The position numbers and the translations under genes were made by a program. Below are positions 29,901 to 40,900 of a stretch of DNA of 64,000 nt, one piece after another. The stretch spans positions 18,544,927 through 18,608,926 of the forward strand of contig NC_037594.1 of NCBI RefSeq assembly GCF_003073045.1. The letters are read 5' to 3'. Within the stretch, counting starts at the first letter, position 1. Each line of letters begins with the position of its first letter. The notes beneath the pieces were generated by a model. That model made no database searches, had not been told where the DNA came from, and was given only the letters and a program-made list of their open reading frames with translations. The stretch is from Pomacea canaliculata. Taxonomy: Eukaryota; Mollusca; Gastropoda; Architaenioglossa; Ampullariidae.

Positions 29901-30756
29901 TACAAGTTATGCTTCTCTTTATTTGAACACAATCAAAGAAAAAGAAATGCTAACGGCATCTAACATCTTGTTAAGAAAACCAGTGAAAAGAAGTATGTAC
30001 ATGTTCTATTCCAAACTTCTACCCTAGTATTTCATTTGCTAGAAAAATTACTGGCAACTAGTGGAGACATGTACAAATTTAAAAGCTAAGCAAAGCCTCC
30101 ACCCCTCACAAATGTTCTGGAAAATGTCCAACAAAGACTAAATGAAATTAAAATGTCTGTAGTAGTGCCCCAGGCCAGTATGGCAGAGAAGACTTTGTAC
30201 TCACTTAAAAGTTAACATTAACAACATTCATAATTTTTCTATTTTAAAAGATTATAAACAGACGTAGTTTAAAACAACAGTAATATCTGGGATTCTTTGA
30301 TTGTGAAAACTCCCCAAAATTGCGGTTGGTCCTCTAGAAATTGCACCAACAATTATGCAACATGTCAGTGTGGTCACATGAAGTCAATTAGCGGCTGAAA
30401 ATTATACCTTCATTCATAATCATGGTATCTTATTACTAATGCTAGCTAAATGATTTTTGCTAACAGCACACATTTAAAAATATTTAAATAAAAAATTAAA
30501 TTTTAAAAATTGAGTAAGACTTTACCTGTTCTCCTGTTGCTTTCTCAAGTGCAAGCTTTACTTTCCCGTAGGTCCCTTCCCCAAGAGTTCGCATTAACTC
30601 AAAACGGTGCTTTAAGTTGTATCTCTGGGGGTGTATCAGTGCTTTCCCCCCGGACTTAGGGTTGCCACCCGTGTCATCTGCCACCGGTTCAGCACAAGCC
30701 ACGCTTGTATATGTATCGCTTTCTTTGGCAGGCATTCTGTGCTTTGATGCCACCAT
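1444..30756 (-). CDS. NUAK1: NUAK-family (AMPK-related) serine/threonine kinase, complete, 7 coding exons
   Basis: Exons (minus strand, 5' to 3'): 30756-30526, 21271-21151, 9995-9844, 9487-9422, 9159-9040, 4589-4457, 2954-1444. All junctions are GT-AG and in phase; total 2334 nt, 777 aa. Visible in the kinase domain (about residues 52-303): glycine loop GEGTYG (59-64), VAIK lysine 81, Glu100, HRD at 173-175, DFG at 193-195, activation loop [14 protein letters not shown] with T208 at the site that LKB1 phosphorylates in human NUAK/AMPK-related kinases. The long tail has two GILK motifs (488-491, 644-647), known in NUAK1 to bind PP1beta-MYPT1, and ends in [13 protein letters not shown], close to the NUAK1 C-terminus. 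Known role of the family: LKB1-dependent control of myosin phosphatase, adhesion and stress responses. I cannot assign NUAK1 versus NUAK2; invertebrates usually have one gene. The start chosen is the first in-frame ATG; the frame stays open upstream but has only GTG there. Confidence 0.95.
3973..4018. repeat. (GTG)n microsatellite
   Basis: About 13 near-perfect GTG/GGT units in NUAK intron 6. The His-rich and Gly-rich ORFs across it are by-products of the repeat. Confidence 0.9.
4285..4435 (-). mobile_element. SINE-like element, minus strand (family shared with 59205-59350)
   Basis: On the minus strand it has a pol III B-box-like stretch (GAATTCAGATCTCATC), then CTGTTTACAGGACT and TTAGTTGCTGGCT. 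The same three blocks in the same order occur at 59205-59350, so both are likely copies of one tRNA-derived family. The 5' A-box region is poorly preserved here. Confidence 0.45.
4457..4589 (-). CDS. NUAK1: NUAK coding exon 6
   Basis: 133 nt. It encodes [20 protein letters not shown] and continues to AEPSQPC, covering kinase subdomains IX-X. Donor G|GTAAGT, phase 1. Confidence 0.95.
4590..9039 (-). other. NUAK intron 5
   Basis: 4.45 kb intron. It holds a degenerate tandem repeat (5098-5405), CT/GA-rich tracts (about 6150-6190, 8920-9000), a CAC run near 6445 and an A-rich run at 7741-7785. No coding evidence on either strand. Confidence 0.8.
5098..5405. repeat. Degenerate minisatellite, about 31-bp unit
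   Basis: Two nearly identical 31-bp units (5101-5131, 5132-5162) begin ACACCTGTGGCGGA and end GCTAACATGC. They are followed by six or more decayed units recognisable by the (A/T)GGAAT..GTA.(G/A)CTAA core. Confidence 0.8.
9040..9159 (-). CDS. NUAK1: NUAK coding exon 5 (activation loop)
   Basis: 120 nt, phase 0 at both ends. It begins [10 protein letters not shown] (DFG), contains [14 protein letters not shown] with the predicted LKB1 target threonine, and ends NGKPYHGPE before GTGAGG. Confidence 0.95.
9321..9398. repeat. 27-bp minisatellite, about 2.9 units
   Basis: Three units starting GATGGCAGACATGTACAAGT (9322, 9349, 9376); the second has one change and the third is truncated. Lies in NUAK intron 4 (9160-9421). 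Confidence 0.9.
9422..9487 (-). CDS. NUAK1: NUAK coding exon 4 (catalytic loop)
   Basis: 66 nt, phase 0 at both ends. It encodes [22 protein letters not shown] with the HRD aspartate and the Lys and Asn of the catalytic loop. Confidence 0.95.
9844..9995 (-). CDS. NUAK1: NUAK coding exon 3
   Basis: 152 nt. It encodes [20 protein letters not shown] and the following alpha-D/alpha-E segment up to AVHYIHQ. The split valine codon matches exon 2 phase. Donor CAG|GTGAGT. Confidence 0.95.
11181..11188. promoter_or_regulatory. Full CRE palindrome TGACGTCA
   Basis: Perfect 8-bp CREB/ATF consensus inside a GC-rich patch (about 11150-11520) of NUAK intron 2. Could belong to an enhancer or alternative promoter; a match this short also occurs by chance. 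Confidence 0.3.
14842..14863. repeat. Perfect 22-bp palindrome
   Basis: Half-site GTCTAGACTCT followed directly by its exact reverse complement, with internal TCTAGA sites. No flanking transposon ends recognised. Confidence 0.9.
15399..15421. repeat. (CAA)n microsatellite
   Basis: About seven uninterrupted CAA units in NUAK intron 2. Confidence 0.9.
17495..17745. repeat. 82-bp higher-order minisatellite
   Basis: Three copies of an 82-bp unit (starts near 17495, 17577, 17659), each made of two diverged subunits of about 43 and 39 bp that both begin ACAAACGCAG or ACAAACGCGG. The array decays after about 17720. Because 82 is not a multiple of 3 and the minus strand lacks stops, all three minus frames are open; these are not genes. 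Confidence 0.9.
20059..20225 (+). mobile_element. SINE-like element with tRNA-type head
   Basis: Starts GCCGAGCGGTTAGCGCACCT, a good tRNA A-box-like head, followed by CC-rich body and an A/T-rich end. A closely matching head is at 23922-23957 on the minus strand. No clear target-site duplication found. Confidence 0.4.
21151..21271 (-). CDS. NUAK1: NUAK coding exon 2
   Basis: 121 nt. It encodes [20 protein letters not shown] and onward through [20 protein letters not shown], carrying the ATP-binding lysine and the alpha-C glutamate. Donor G|GTAAGT leaves one base for the next exon. It is isolated between introns of 9.3 and 11.2 kb. Confidence 0.95.
23922..23957 (-). mobile_element. SINE head fragment, minus strand
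   Basis: Reverse complement reads ACCGAGTGGTTAGTGCACCT then GGACG, nearly the same as the head at 20059. Only the head is recognisable. Confidence 0.4.
24490..24523. repeat. GT/AC inverted repeat with TA centre
   Basis: (GT)6-7 arm, CATATATATA centre, (AC)6 arm: a microsatellite able to form a hairpin. Confidence 0.8.
26290..26306. promoter_or_regulatory. Everted repeat of AGGTCA half-sites (spacer 5)
   Basis: TGACCT-TAATT-AGGTCA: two perfect nuclear-receptor half-sites pointing outward, in a GC-rich part of NUAK intron 1. Binding is not shown by sequence alone. Confidence 0.3.
30526..30756 (-). CDS. NUAK1: NUAK coding exon 1
   Basis: 231 nt, 77 codons, phase 0 donor CAG|GTAAAG. It encodes a divergent N-terminus of about 50 residues, then [20 protein letters not shown], which is kinase subdomain I. 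The ATG at 30756 has a weak context; an alternative in-frame ATG (MPAKES) lies seven codons later. Confidence 0.9.
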
Positions 30757-31856
30757 GAACACACAGGCATCGATGTTTGCAAAGCTGCTATCATCTGATA
30801 CGACACATCGATATTTATAGTCTGACTTCCAGTAACTCCATGTAGGTTTCACTTCACACAGCGTCGCCTTGTTGCCAAAGCAGCCGAAACATAACAGTGG
30901 GACAAAGAAAAATCTTGGTTATTATCATCAGACTAAGGCACCAAGTCAAAGTTCGGTGAGAAGTTGACGGTCGTGGGCGAACAATTAGTGCTTTACGAGA
31001 ATCACAAGTGTTACGATGCTTGTAATCACAGCCCTTGAGTCACCCGCAGACCGCCCGTCGCTTCCTTCTGCTCTGTTCAACTGCCTACGTCTTTCTGTTG
31101 GTCTCTGTACTCCGCGCTGAGGACAGGTTGCCTCGTGGCAGAGTATTTTTGTGTCAACCTACGAGCGAGTCGGAGCTTTCCGTTCGCACATCGTGTGAGA
31201 TTTCAGTGGCTCCCCTTCCAAATAAGATTACTTCGCAATGCCATGTAGTGCTCGATAGATTCCTCTGTGTCTTTTAATTTAGTTTAAGTTTGAGATAGTT
31301 TGAGAAAGCATCCAAGTAACAAAATCAATCGTTTGTAAAAGTATATATAAATAAATCGAAATGTATTCCAAATTATATTTATAAACGCATGACGGCTGAC
31401 GACCAGCTGGGAAATCCCATAGCGCGTAGGAATATTTCATAGTCGGCATAAGGGGAAACACCTGGCTGATGTAAACTGCTCTACGATTGGTTCTTTGAGT
31501 TTGTGTTTGGTTATGTTTCTCAGATCTATCACGAACTCGAATCGCACGTCTGTTGTTCTTGTAACCATGAGATATCGCTACAATGAATTGCCTACACTTG
31601 CAATTTATAAAAGACAAAAAAAAAAAAACCCTCACATATAATAATTTTATTTTTAGTGAACTTTTGTTAATTGTTTAGAAGATTGCCAGAAGAGCTTTAA
31701 AAATGTTTCGTGCACTGGCGCTACATTCTAGAACAATGCAAAATGAGGATTGCTTGTGGGAGTAGCATCCCCTGACACGATCACGGAAGTGAACCACCCG
31801 CTAGCTTGCAACTTTATCAGGCTTAGGTCGACAGTTTAAAGCAAAGACCGACCACA
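30757..31856. promoter_or_regulatory. Divergent NUAK/WASL promoter region
   Basis: 1.1 kb between the start codons of two divergent genes, so both promoters probably lie here unless upstream noncoding exons exist. CGGAAGTG at 31784-31791, 66 bp before the WASL ATG, matches an ETS/GABP core common in TATA-less promoters. No TATA box is convincing. Confidence 0.5.
30815..30841 (-). other. Possible short uORF in NUAK leader
   Basis: ATG at 30841-30839 followed by seven codons (GAG TTA CTG GAA GTC AGA CTA) and TAA, in a frame different from the kinase and ending 58 nt before its start codon. It matters only if the mRNA leader reaches this far upstream. Confidence 0.35.
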
Positions 31857-31952
31857 ATGAGCCAAAAGATTCGTCCAACAAACGTTTCCTCGCTGTTGCT
31901 GAGCTCGACAGAAAATGATTCATTGTTCCAGTGCCTAGGGCGAGGATGTGTG
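31857..31952 (+). CDS. WASL: WASL exon 1
   Basis: 96 nt, phase 0. Encodes MSQKIRPTNVSSLLLSSTEN then DSLFQCLGRGCV, matching the N-WASP start (TNVGSLLLTPQENESLF). Confidence 0.93.
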
Positions 31953-34900
31953 GTAATTCTTATTATTGCTACTCGATATCATTGGCACCCAGTGTCAGGT
32001 CCAAATGAACTGTAGACATTATATTTAGGAAATTTACGGTTTTGTGATTAGTAAGCTATAAGACATCTTCATCTGCCAATTTTCGGAATTAGCAGAATTG
32101 ATTAAACAGACATAACTTCTGTCAAATCAATATTATAACGAAGTGCTAGAAGCGAAAACAGTAAATTCTTAATTAATATTCATTCATTAAGTACAAATTA
32201 GTAACCCATCTGCCAGTAACATTATCAAGATTATGGTTACATTGAAATTTTATTCTGATTGCAGATCTTCAGTATTAATAAGAAACTGAAAAAAATCATA
32301 GATTTGTGTGTGTCAGAAAATGTTTAAGGTTTGATGGATAATAATGAAGGGAACATAAAAATATTTCAACATACTCCAGACTGCATTCTTACAAATACAA
32401 AAAAATAAAACATAGTATTTTATTTCCTTTTCTTTAACAGTTACAATTTAAATCAGTACAGTCATAGAAAAACATTTATTAAAAGTTGTGAAGTGTATGT
32501 TTCTCATCACCCCCTGTCTCCCTTGTTAATATCTGTTCCAAGATTACTGGAACTAAGCAGAGGGACCTTGCAGTCTTAAGTAATCAGCAAACCCTCAGGA
32601 AGGCATCATATGGGGAGCCTGGTAGTATAGTGGTTAAAACACTTGCTTGTCACCACTGCAGTAAGAAACTCAGGGTTCACTGAGGGTTCAGATCTCGTCT
32701 CGGGACACTCTGTGTGTGTGACACATGTCCGCAGGGCTGAGTATTGGGGGTTTTCTACGGGTACTCTGGTTTTCTCCCCCTCTTTCCCCTCATAGTGTGA
32801 AATCACCTCAAGGTTGAAGCTTTTTCCTACTAAATAAACTAAACCAACCAAATAGGAAGGCATCCCATATCTTCACTATTCCTGATCATGCGTTGGCATG
32901 CGAGTTCTCACTCTTGTGGTCTGACTGCAGGTACAGAATGCCTGTATGCAGAACGAATTGTCATGACTCATTTATTCCATGTGTTATTTACTTGATAAAT
33001 TCAAGGCTGTGATGTTGTGTTAGCCTGAGGTGACTTAAGGCAGTGTACCAACTGTACGTTTTGCTCTGTGTGTGTACCTATAGGTATATAGAGAGAACTT
33101 ATTATTGTAGTCTACATATGTATGTATGTACTTATCTATGTGTTGATAGCTTATGAGCAACTCTTGTTATTGCCGTTGTAGATTAATAGAGTTGTAATAT
33201 ATTTTTATGTTAATGTTATTTTCAGACATTATCTTCAGGTGTTGTGCAGCTCTACCTTGTTGATGGGTCAGATCGAAACAAGTGGAACAAACGTTGCTGT
33301 GGTGTTGCTTGTTTTGTCAAAGATAATGCCAAACGTTCTTACTTTATCCGGGTCTTCGATATCAAGGTTTGAGGACGCATTTTCATGTTTGTAAATGTTG
33401 GAACATTTAAGAAAAAAAATTTGTTTGGGGTGATATAAATAAAGCTTTTTTTATAAACACATTGAGCGATGTAGCAATAAAGATTTGATATTTAATCACT
33501 GGTTATTAAGTTATTTAGTTGATTTTAAATAGGCGACTGATCTGTTTTTATTGATATTTTAAACAGCAACCTGAACATTTAAGGTCCTTAGTTTTTGTGT
33601 GTGTTTACTAATTTTATTTAATAGGCTGTCATTGTAAAGATAGTGTGATCATTACTTCATCTCAAGCCCTACTGAAAATAGAAGTGATTATCTAGCACAG
33701 TTAATATATAAAAGAAGTTAAAAATCAGAGTTGTAAATCATGTGTATTTAAACCAGCAGTTAGCATATTCTAATATATATACACACATGCACATGCATAT
33801 ACTGTATGTGTGTATGTAAACTGTATGTGCACATGCCCCATTTTCCTCTTTAGGCTTACCTAGAGCTCATTAGCTGAAAAGGAAAGGCTTCACTATAAGA
33901 GGATTATATAAGTTATTTCTCGTGTCTTTTCCTGATGCCGATTAATTTCAGTTCTTATTTCCATTGTAAACGTTTGCCTCAGCCTTTCCTTATTTCTTTG
34001 CCTTCCAGCCTCCTGCTGATTTTCTCATTTTTAGATTTCAACTAACTTTTCACTGTTGATGATACAATTTTCTCACTCTCTGATTACCTTGTAAAATATG
34101 TGTGAATATTTCTTACTTTCTTCTCCTTATGTCAGATATTTTAATTTTACATTAATATATTAAAAGGTAAAGGTCTAAAATCAAATGATTGAACATTAAG
34201 TGGCTGGCTATGACTAGAGCATGATATGTGGAAGGATGAGCCCAACCTCTCCTTCTAATTTTTTCACCTTTCCTCATAAATCAGGCACCCACTTCTGCTG
34301 GACAGCTGGTCGTTAGGCAGGAAGGGTTTTCCAGTCAGGCCTAAGCTGACCGAAAATCAGTGCTCTTCTATCCCACAGTCAAGCACACTAATCACTAAGC
34401 TCTTCATTAGTGTGTTGCTGAATGTAAAAATAATTATAAGTAAAAACATATAGACATACCCCTTTTCAGCATTCTGAATATAATGAGCTGTTTTTGGTTT
34501 CTTTACCAAATTAATTAGGCATAGAAATGTTTTTCTTGAGAAAATCATGAAGAAAATGGGTTTTTGGTGCCTTTTCTTCTGGCAGCACAACTAAATGGAA
34601 GCAGTTAGGGCTGCTTTGAGATCGTATAGAACAAAGAAGCCCCAAAACAGTCTTGGCATCAGTCTTGTTTATATAAACAATCTGTGCAATGATTTATTTG
34701 TCTTGCAAAGAATTTATTGGTTTTTATTTTATTTGGTTATTATGATTGTCAAATATTTCTCGGTTCCATGTACATGTGTTTGTGTGTATGTTTCTGTTTC
34801 CAGAAAGGGCAGCTGATATGGGAACAAGAAGTATATAATCAGTTTCGTTACAAGACTCCCCGGGAGTATTTCCACACTTTTGAGGCTCATGTATGTAAAA

Positions 34901-37900
34901 TTCTTCTCTTTGTTAACATAGCTGTTTATGTTAGAAATTTATGTTCCACATTAGCAGTCTGCATTGTACAATGGAAAAATTCGGGTGCTTAATCACAAAA
35001 TCACACACCCACTTAATTATTTTCATATCAAAAATTTTGTTGATGAATTTGGTTCTGCAGAGATCAGATATCCCTGTTAGTAACCTTATATGTGATATAA
35101 TAAAGAAAAGGGAGCTGGCGGGGAGGGGGGGGGAAACAGCGGCATAATGAAGATTTTATTTGAAGGATTTAATTGTATGTCAAAGGCAGTGTTTGAAATT
35201 TAGTACCTTTAAAATCTTACAATACTGTAAAGACACCAAATGTTTTGAGCTGGAGCTGGTGGGTGTGATAGAATACATTTCAGCGTGCTTAATCTTTGTG
35301 TGTGCATTTAGACTTGTTATGCTGGGCTAAACTTTGCCAGCGAAGATGAGGCTGCCAGTTCCAAAAAGTTGTGGAGGGAAAGCTTCATGAAAGACAATTG
35401 CGTCGGCGGGGTAACATTTGTTTTTTTCGTCTCTCCTTTTCTTAAAGCTCAGAGCTAAGCTGATTGCATTTTCACAAACAAAAATGTGGCATGTTTGCTT
35501 TTTGAAGATGTGTGATAGAAAGTAATTTTCTAAACCTTCATTACAAATTTCTAGATACTTAATTATGATGATGGTGGGTAAATAAAGGTGATTTTGATTT
35601 AATTTTCTTTTTCATTTTATTAGAAAAGAAACGTCAGCCAGGCCAGGCAGAGCCACCACCTCTTGCTAACCGTGAGTTACCCCCTCTTAGTTTTTCGACG
35701 TACAGTTGCATGACAGTGCAAGTGCTAGTGTGAGTGTATATGTTAGAGAATATCCATGAGTAGCTGCCTGTATCATTGTATCTTGTGGTTTCATGTATAA
35801 GGCAAGTTTGATGATTTGGTATGTGTAACAGCTCAAATTGATATTTAAAATTAAAATATATAAGTTATCATTCATACATATTCTATATCTTAAGATGATT
35901 ATTTGGCTGTTTATATGACTGCCATAACTGCAAAAGTTTATGTAAATATTGATTTCATGTGAAAACATAAAGTTAATCTTGGCAGCTCATTGCCAAACAA
36001 GTTTGCCAGAATGCAATTTCAAAAAACTTTAATCACCTGGCAGGTCCACCACCAAATCAGAGCCCTTCACAAGCTAGTACACTAATGCAGCCACCTGCAA
36101 GCAACCTGGAAGTCAGCAGCAAAAATGGAAGCACAACCGTCTTGAACAAAAAAGATAAAGACAAAATAAAAATAAAGCCAAAAAATTGACCAAAGCAGAT
36201 ATTGGAGCACCAACAGAGTTCAGGTAATGGTCATTTAAGACATGCTATTGGTTTTTTTTTTTTTTTTTGGATGGGGAGGTGATAGAGTTTTCTATGGGAT
36301 GTTGCATCAAACACTTTTTCTTTTAAAAGATAGCTGCATCCCTCCTTATAGTTGTTCAGGTATTTAGAAAAGAACAATTTGTGGAGAATTACTGTCTCTG
36401 GACTTTAATATAGTTGAGTTATGGTATGAGACTTGACTTTAAGTCAGTTTAATCCTGCTTGATCATTAGAAATACTGTTTAGTACTTTAATTTTACAGCT
36501 TGATAATCATGACGCATTTTGTTTCTCAACAACAGACATGTCAGTCATGTAGGCTGGGACCCAACCAAGGGTTTTGATGTAAGAGTCTTGATTCTTTCAA
36601 TTTAATATTTTTAAAAATGTGTTTTACTCAGTATTACAAATTTAGAAAGATATAAGTATCATGATTCTTTCAGTTTTTTAAAGCTTATTTTGTTTCTTCG
36701 GTGTAATGAAGATAGAAAGGGAAATGTTTTGATATGTGTATGCATTTATGTATGCTTTGTGAGTATGTGGACAGTGATGCTCCATCTTTCCTTCAATCTA
36801 ATTGTTTTATGTTTCCAGATGAACAATCTAGATCCTGATATGCGAACACTGTTCCAATCAGTAGGGCTGACAGAAGACAATGATCTGGACAAAGATACTG
36901 TGGATTTCATCTATGACTTTGTAGAAAAACATGGTGGGATAGATGCAATAAGACAAGAAATTAAGCGAGCACCCCCTCCAGCTCCTCCTGCTGGTGAGTC
37001 CACGTTGCATTGAATATCTAAGAGGCTGGTGTTGAATAGCTCGGTGGCTGGTATCGTCGATGTTTCTAATAGACTTGGTCACCATTTTTAGCTTAGACAT
37101 ATTAGAGACCAACATCTCTTTTGGGTGTTTGGTATATGCCAAGAGGTTAGAGCAAAAGTGTGAACACCTAGTGAGAGAGTAATGCAACCTTTTAAAGAGC
37201 AGTACTGTAGTAAATTATGTAATTTAGGATGAGTTTTTCCTTTAATTTCTATAAATATAAGGGAAAAATGGTGACGTTGCTTGAATTTCATAACAAAATG
37301 GGGAGTCAAAGTCAATGAAATATATAAATATTTCACATTACACGAATTTTGAGATTAAATAACTGCTTGTCAATACTTTTTAATGTTTGTACTGTATGTC
37401 AAAATGAGCAACTAATGTGTTTACTACAGCATTGTGATCAGTTGGGTAATTTTCAATCATCTTCAAAGAGGAAAGGATTGTTTTTTAAATGCCAAATTCG
37501 GTGAACAAGGGGAGAAGATGCATAGAGGGGGGAAAAAAGGGACATTCCTTCTGAATGAAAGAGTTTCTTCCCTTTAACGGTCCAAGTATGTGTTTGCATT
37601 TTTCAGAGGCTTGTTTTATGAAAAAAGGTGGCATAGTATCAAAAGCTGTGTTAAGTGCTCAGATCAAATTCTACTGCTTTGAAGTTTTATCAGCCTTGAT
37701 GCAGGAATTATAGGTGTGGCACTTTTGATCCTGAATTTAGCTGAAAATAAAGTGACAGTTACACAGAAAATTAGCCCTTTACAACTAGTTTCACAGTTTT
37801 TAGGTTAAGTCTTGAGACTGAGAAATTTCATCAGCCTCTAAAGCATGAGTGGGAAACATTTTTCAAATCCAATTTCCATTTTAATATTTATAAGATCATC

Positions 37901-40900
37901 TGTAGGCCATACAAAATTATCAATTTAAAATTAATTCTTCTTGTTCTTAATCACCCCCAGTGGAGCATAGGGCTGCTGACTGAAAATTAATGACTTACCA
38001 TATTTGATCAAGTCTTAGTTTCCCTGCCTTGGCAGGGCCAGACCAAATGATTTCATAGGGTATATATGGTTCACAAGCTGGATGTTCCCCACTCCTGGGG
38101 CCATAGTTGTGAAGTGAAGTCTTTGCCCTGGGCCAACGTGGGGAACTCAAGGAATTGCATCTTATTTCCGGTTATAAGACGGTGTTAAGACCCTGAAGAT
38201 GTTGTTTTATCCCTGGACTCATAGTTATAAAGAGGTAGAAGAAGTTTTATAGGTTAAAGAAACAGGAAGTAGTGTCCATGGCATCTGGCCACTGTTTTTA
38301 TAACTTCAGAAACAAGACTTTTCTTGAGTTCCCACTTTGCCCTGGGGAAATGACTTACTCTCACTTTTCTACAGCACCTACTCTTAAAAGGTAGGTACAT
38401 GATAAAGTGTCTAGGACTGTCTGCCATCCTCATGAAAGCTACATAAGTGTGTGCTATTAATCAGAAAGATTGGAAGAATTGTTAAGTACTCTTATGTTGT
38501 CTGTATTTATCACATCAATACACAAAAGCACTTTGTTTCAGTTCGAGGAGGACCTCCTCCACCTCAGCGCACGCCAGCTGCACCCCCTCCACCATCACGA
38601 GGTGCAGTGCCTCCTCCTCCCCCATCCCGTGGCCCTTCCAACAGCCATGCAGGCGCACCACCTCCTCCTCCTCCAAATCGTGGACCAGCTCGTGCCCCTA
38701 ATGCTGCACCGCCCCCTCCTCCCCCAGCTGCAGGCAGGTCAGCACCACCCCCTGTGCCACCAACCGGCCGTAGTGTGCCACCTCCTCCCCCACCCAGCGT
38801 GGGGTCTTCTCTTCCTCCTCCTCCACCCCCAGCAGCTGGACCACCACCACCACCTCCTCCCCCACCTCCACCACCTGGACCAGGCATGGATATGGGGAGC
38901 TCCGGCAGCGGAGAAGGACGTGGTGCACTTTTGGCCGCTATTCAGGCAGGGACCAAACTCAAGTCACTAGATGCCAGTGAGCCAGCAGGTCGCCCTGCAG
39001 ATTCTCGTGGCCAACTCTTGGATGCCATTCGACAGGGTGCCAAGCTGAGACAGGTGGGATTCATGTTATGATGTAGCAAAATTTTGAGCAGCAAAGCAAA
39101 AAGGAAAGACATTTAAACAGGCATAATCATACACTCTTGAAGGAGACTGAATGATACTGAAACAAGTTAAACAAGCAGGAAAAAATCTTCAAATATAACT
39201 AAAGAAAGATTAAGAAAATGGATGCCACTGAAACAGTTAAAAGTGCAAGAGCAGAGAGCATTTAAACAAAGCTGGCTGAGTGATGGGCTATATGTGTGCT
39301 TTCAATATATACCAGAGCACTGAATAAACTATTTGTATATAATACAAAAATCATGCTACACATGTAGCTAGATCTCATATTGTACTATAATGATCTTCCA
39401 TACAAAAATAAGAGAAAATTATTAGGGTTGGCACCAGAATGTTGAATATTTGTTGTAAGTATTTTTCCACTTTTAACACATAACTTAAAAATAATAATTA
39501 TTTATAAGGTACTCATTCAACAGGTACTAGGTGCACTCATTCAGTCATGTAAACTATTCACAAAACATGTCATAACAAGCCACCATTCAGTCATGAAAAG
39601 CAGCACTTAGGTACATTTAGTCAAAGACCAGACCAAATGAAGACATGTTACAAGTGCTTTGTGAAGAAACTATTTATTTATTTTTAAAAGTGAGTCTGAC
39701 ACTGTACCACAGTTCTGGAAGCATATGCTAATTAGATGCATTGTACTTACTCATACAACAATGATATTCTTGTTTTGGCCAGTTTCAGTACAGCAGATGA
39801 AAGTGTTGATGTTAAAAATTGTCTTTTTCAACTCCTGTATTTCTGCCATGATTTGTTTTTAATATTGTCGCTCTTTTGTAAAATTAAGAAAGTAGGCAAC
39901 CATGAACGTGATCATTTCCATTTCAAGTAATGTCTGTGATGAGAATCTGAGTCTTGCGTTTAACACTTGTTATCATGTCTGAAATTTTTTACACAGTTAC
40001 TGTCCAGGTAGGTCAACATTCCTACATTTTAAATGTACAATAAATTGCTGATTTGACTTATATAAAAAAAAAAGTCTGTTGCAAAGTAATAATTTTCAAA
40101 ATTTAAGTAATAGTTCCATTCTGTTTGCCCATAACTGCTTTCCAGTTCTTTCGTCATAGGCAAGTCCCAATACAAAGCAAGAAACTATAGCAAGATGGGA
40201 AGAAATACATGAACTGGCTTCATAAAGAAAGAGAAGAAACACTCTGATACCTCAGCATAATCCTGCTTTTATTTTTTTGCCTTGTTAGTTGAAAGCAAAT
40301 TGCACATTACAGCCAGGCAGCAATGGCCTGACACTGCACTAGGGGCTTTTCTTTTGTTCTCACACTTTGTCCCTTTCTTATAAACTAGATTTACTACCTT
40401 GTGTTTCATTTACTATTGCAAAACTTTCCTTATAAGGAAGTTTTATTTCACTGTATATATATTTTTGTTTGTTTTTTTTTGCCATGGAACAGACTTTGAT
40501 ATGGACATAGTGTTATGCACAAGCATCCAGCCAAGTCTTTATTTCAAATATTTTCATTTAGTGATAGTGTTTTAACCTCTGGAGTACTTTTTTTGGGGCA
40601 TAATCTCTTTTTTTTTTGAGTTGAAAAGTACTCTACATAAGATATGAAATAGAAGTTTAAAAAAACTTGAATTTGCATAAATCTTTTTATAAAGCCTCAC
40701 TGCACAAAGAAATGTACTCTGATGTTTGAGTCTTCCATACTCTTGTAAAATTGGAATAGACAAATAAGGATCTCATTACAGGTTAGGATCTGGTCACAAA
40801 CTAGGATCTCTTTTCAGATGGCTGTTTGTAACAAGAATTTAGTCACAAATTCTATCTAGTACCAAATCATTTAGCTCAATTTTTGTTGAATGTCATATTA

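Larger units (their letters stand above)
21272..30525 (-). other. NUAK intron 1 (9.3 kb)
   Basis: No exon recognised. It holds the SINE head at 23922-23957, a GT/AC inverted repeat at 24490-24523, GC-rich stretches (24880-25300, 26180-26600), a nuclear-receptor-like everted repeat at 26290-26306 and an unexplained 226-codon open frame at 27810-28490. The stretch 21600-22015 is AT-rich and might be a retroelement 3' end, unproven. Confidence 0.75.

Noticed and set aside
38564..38928. Glycine-rich minus-strand ORFs
   Set aside because: Reverse shadow of the WASL proline-rich region.
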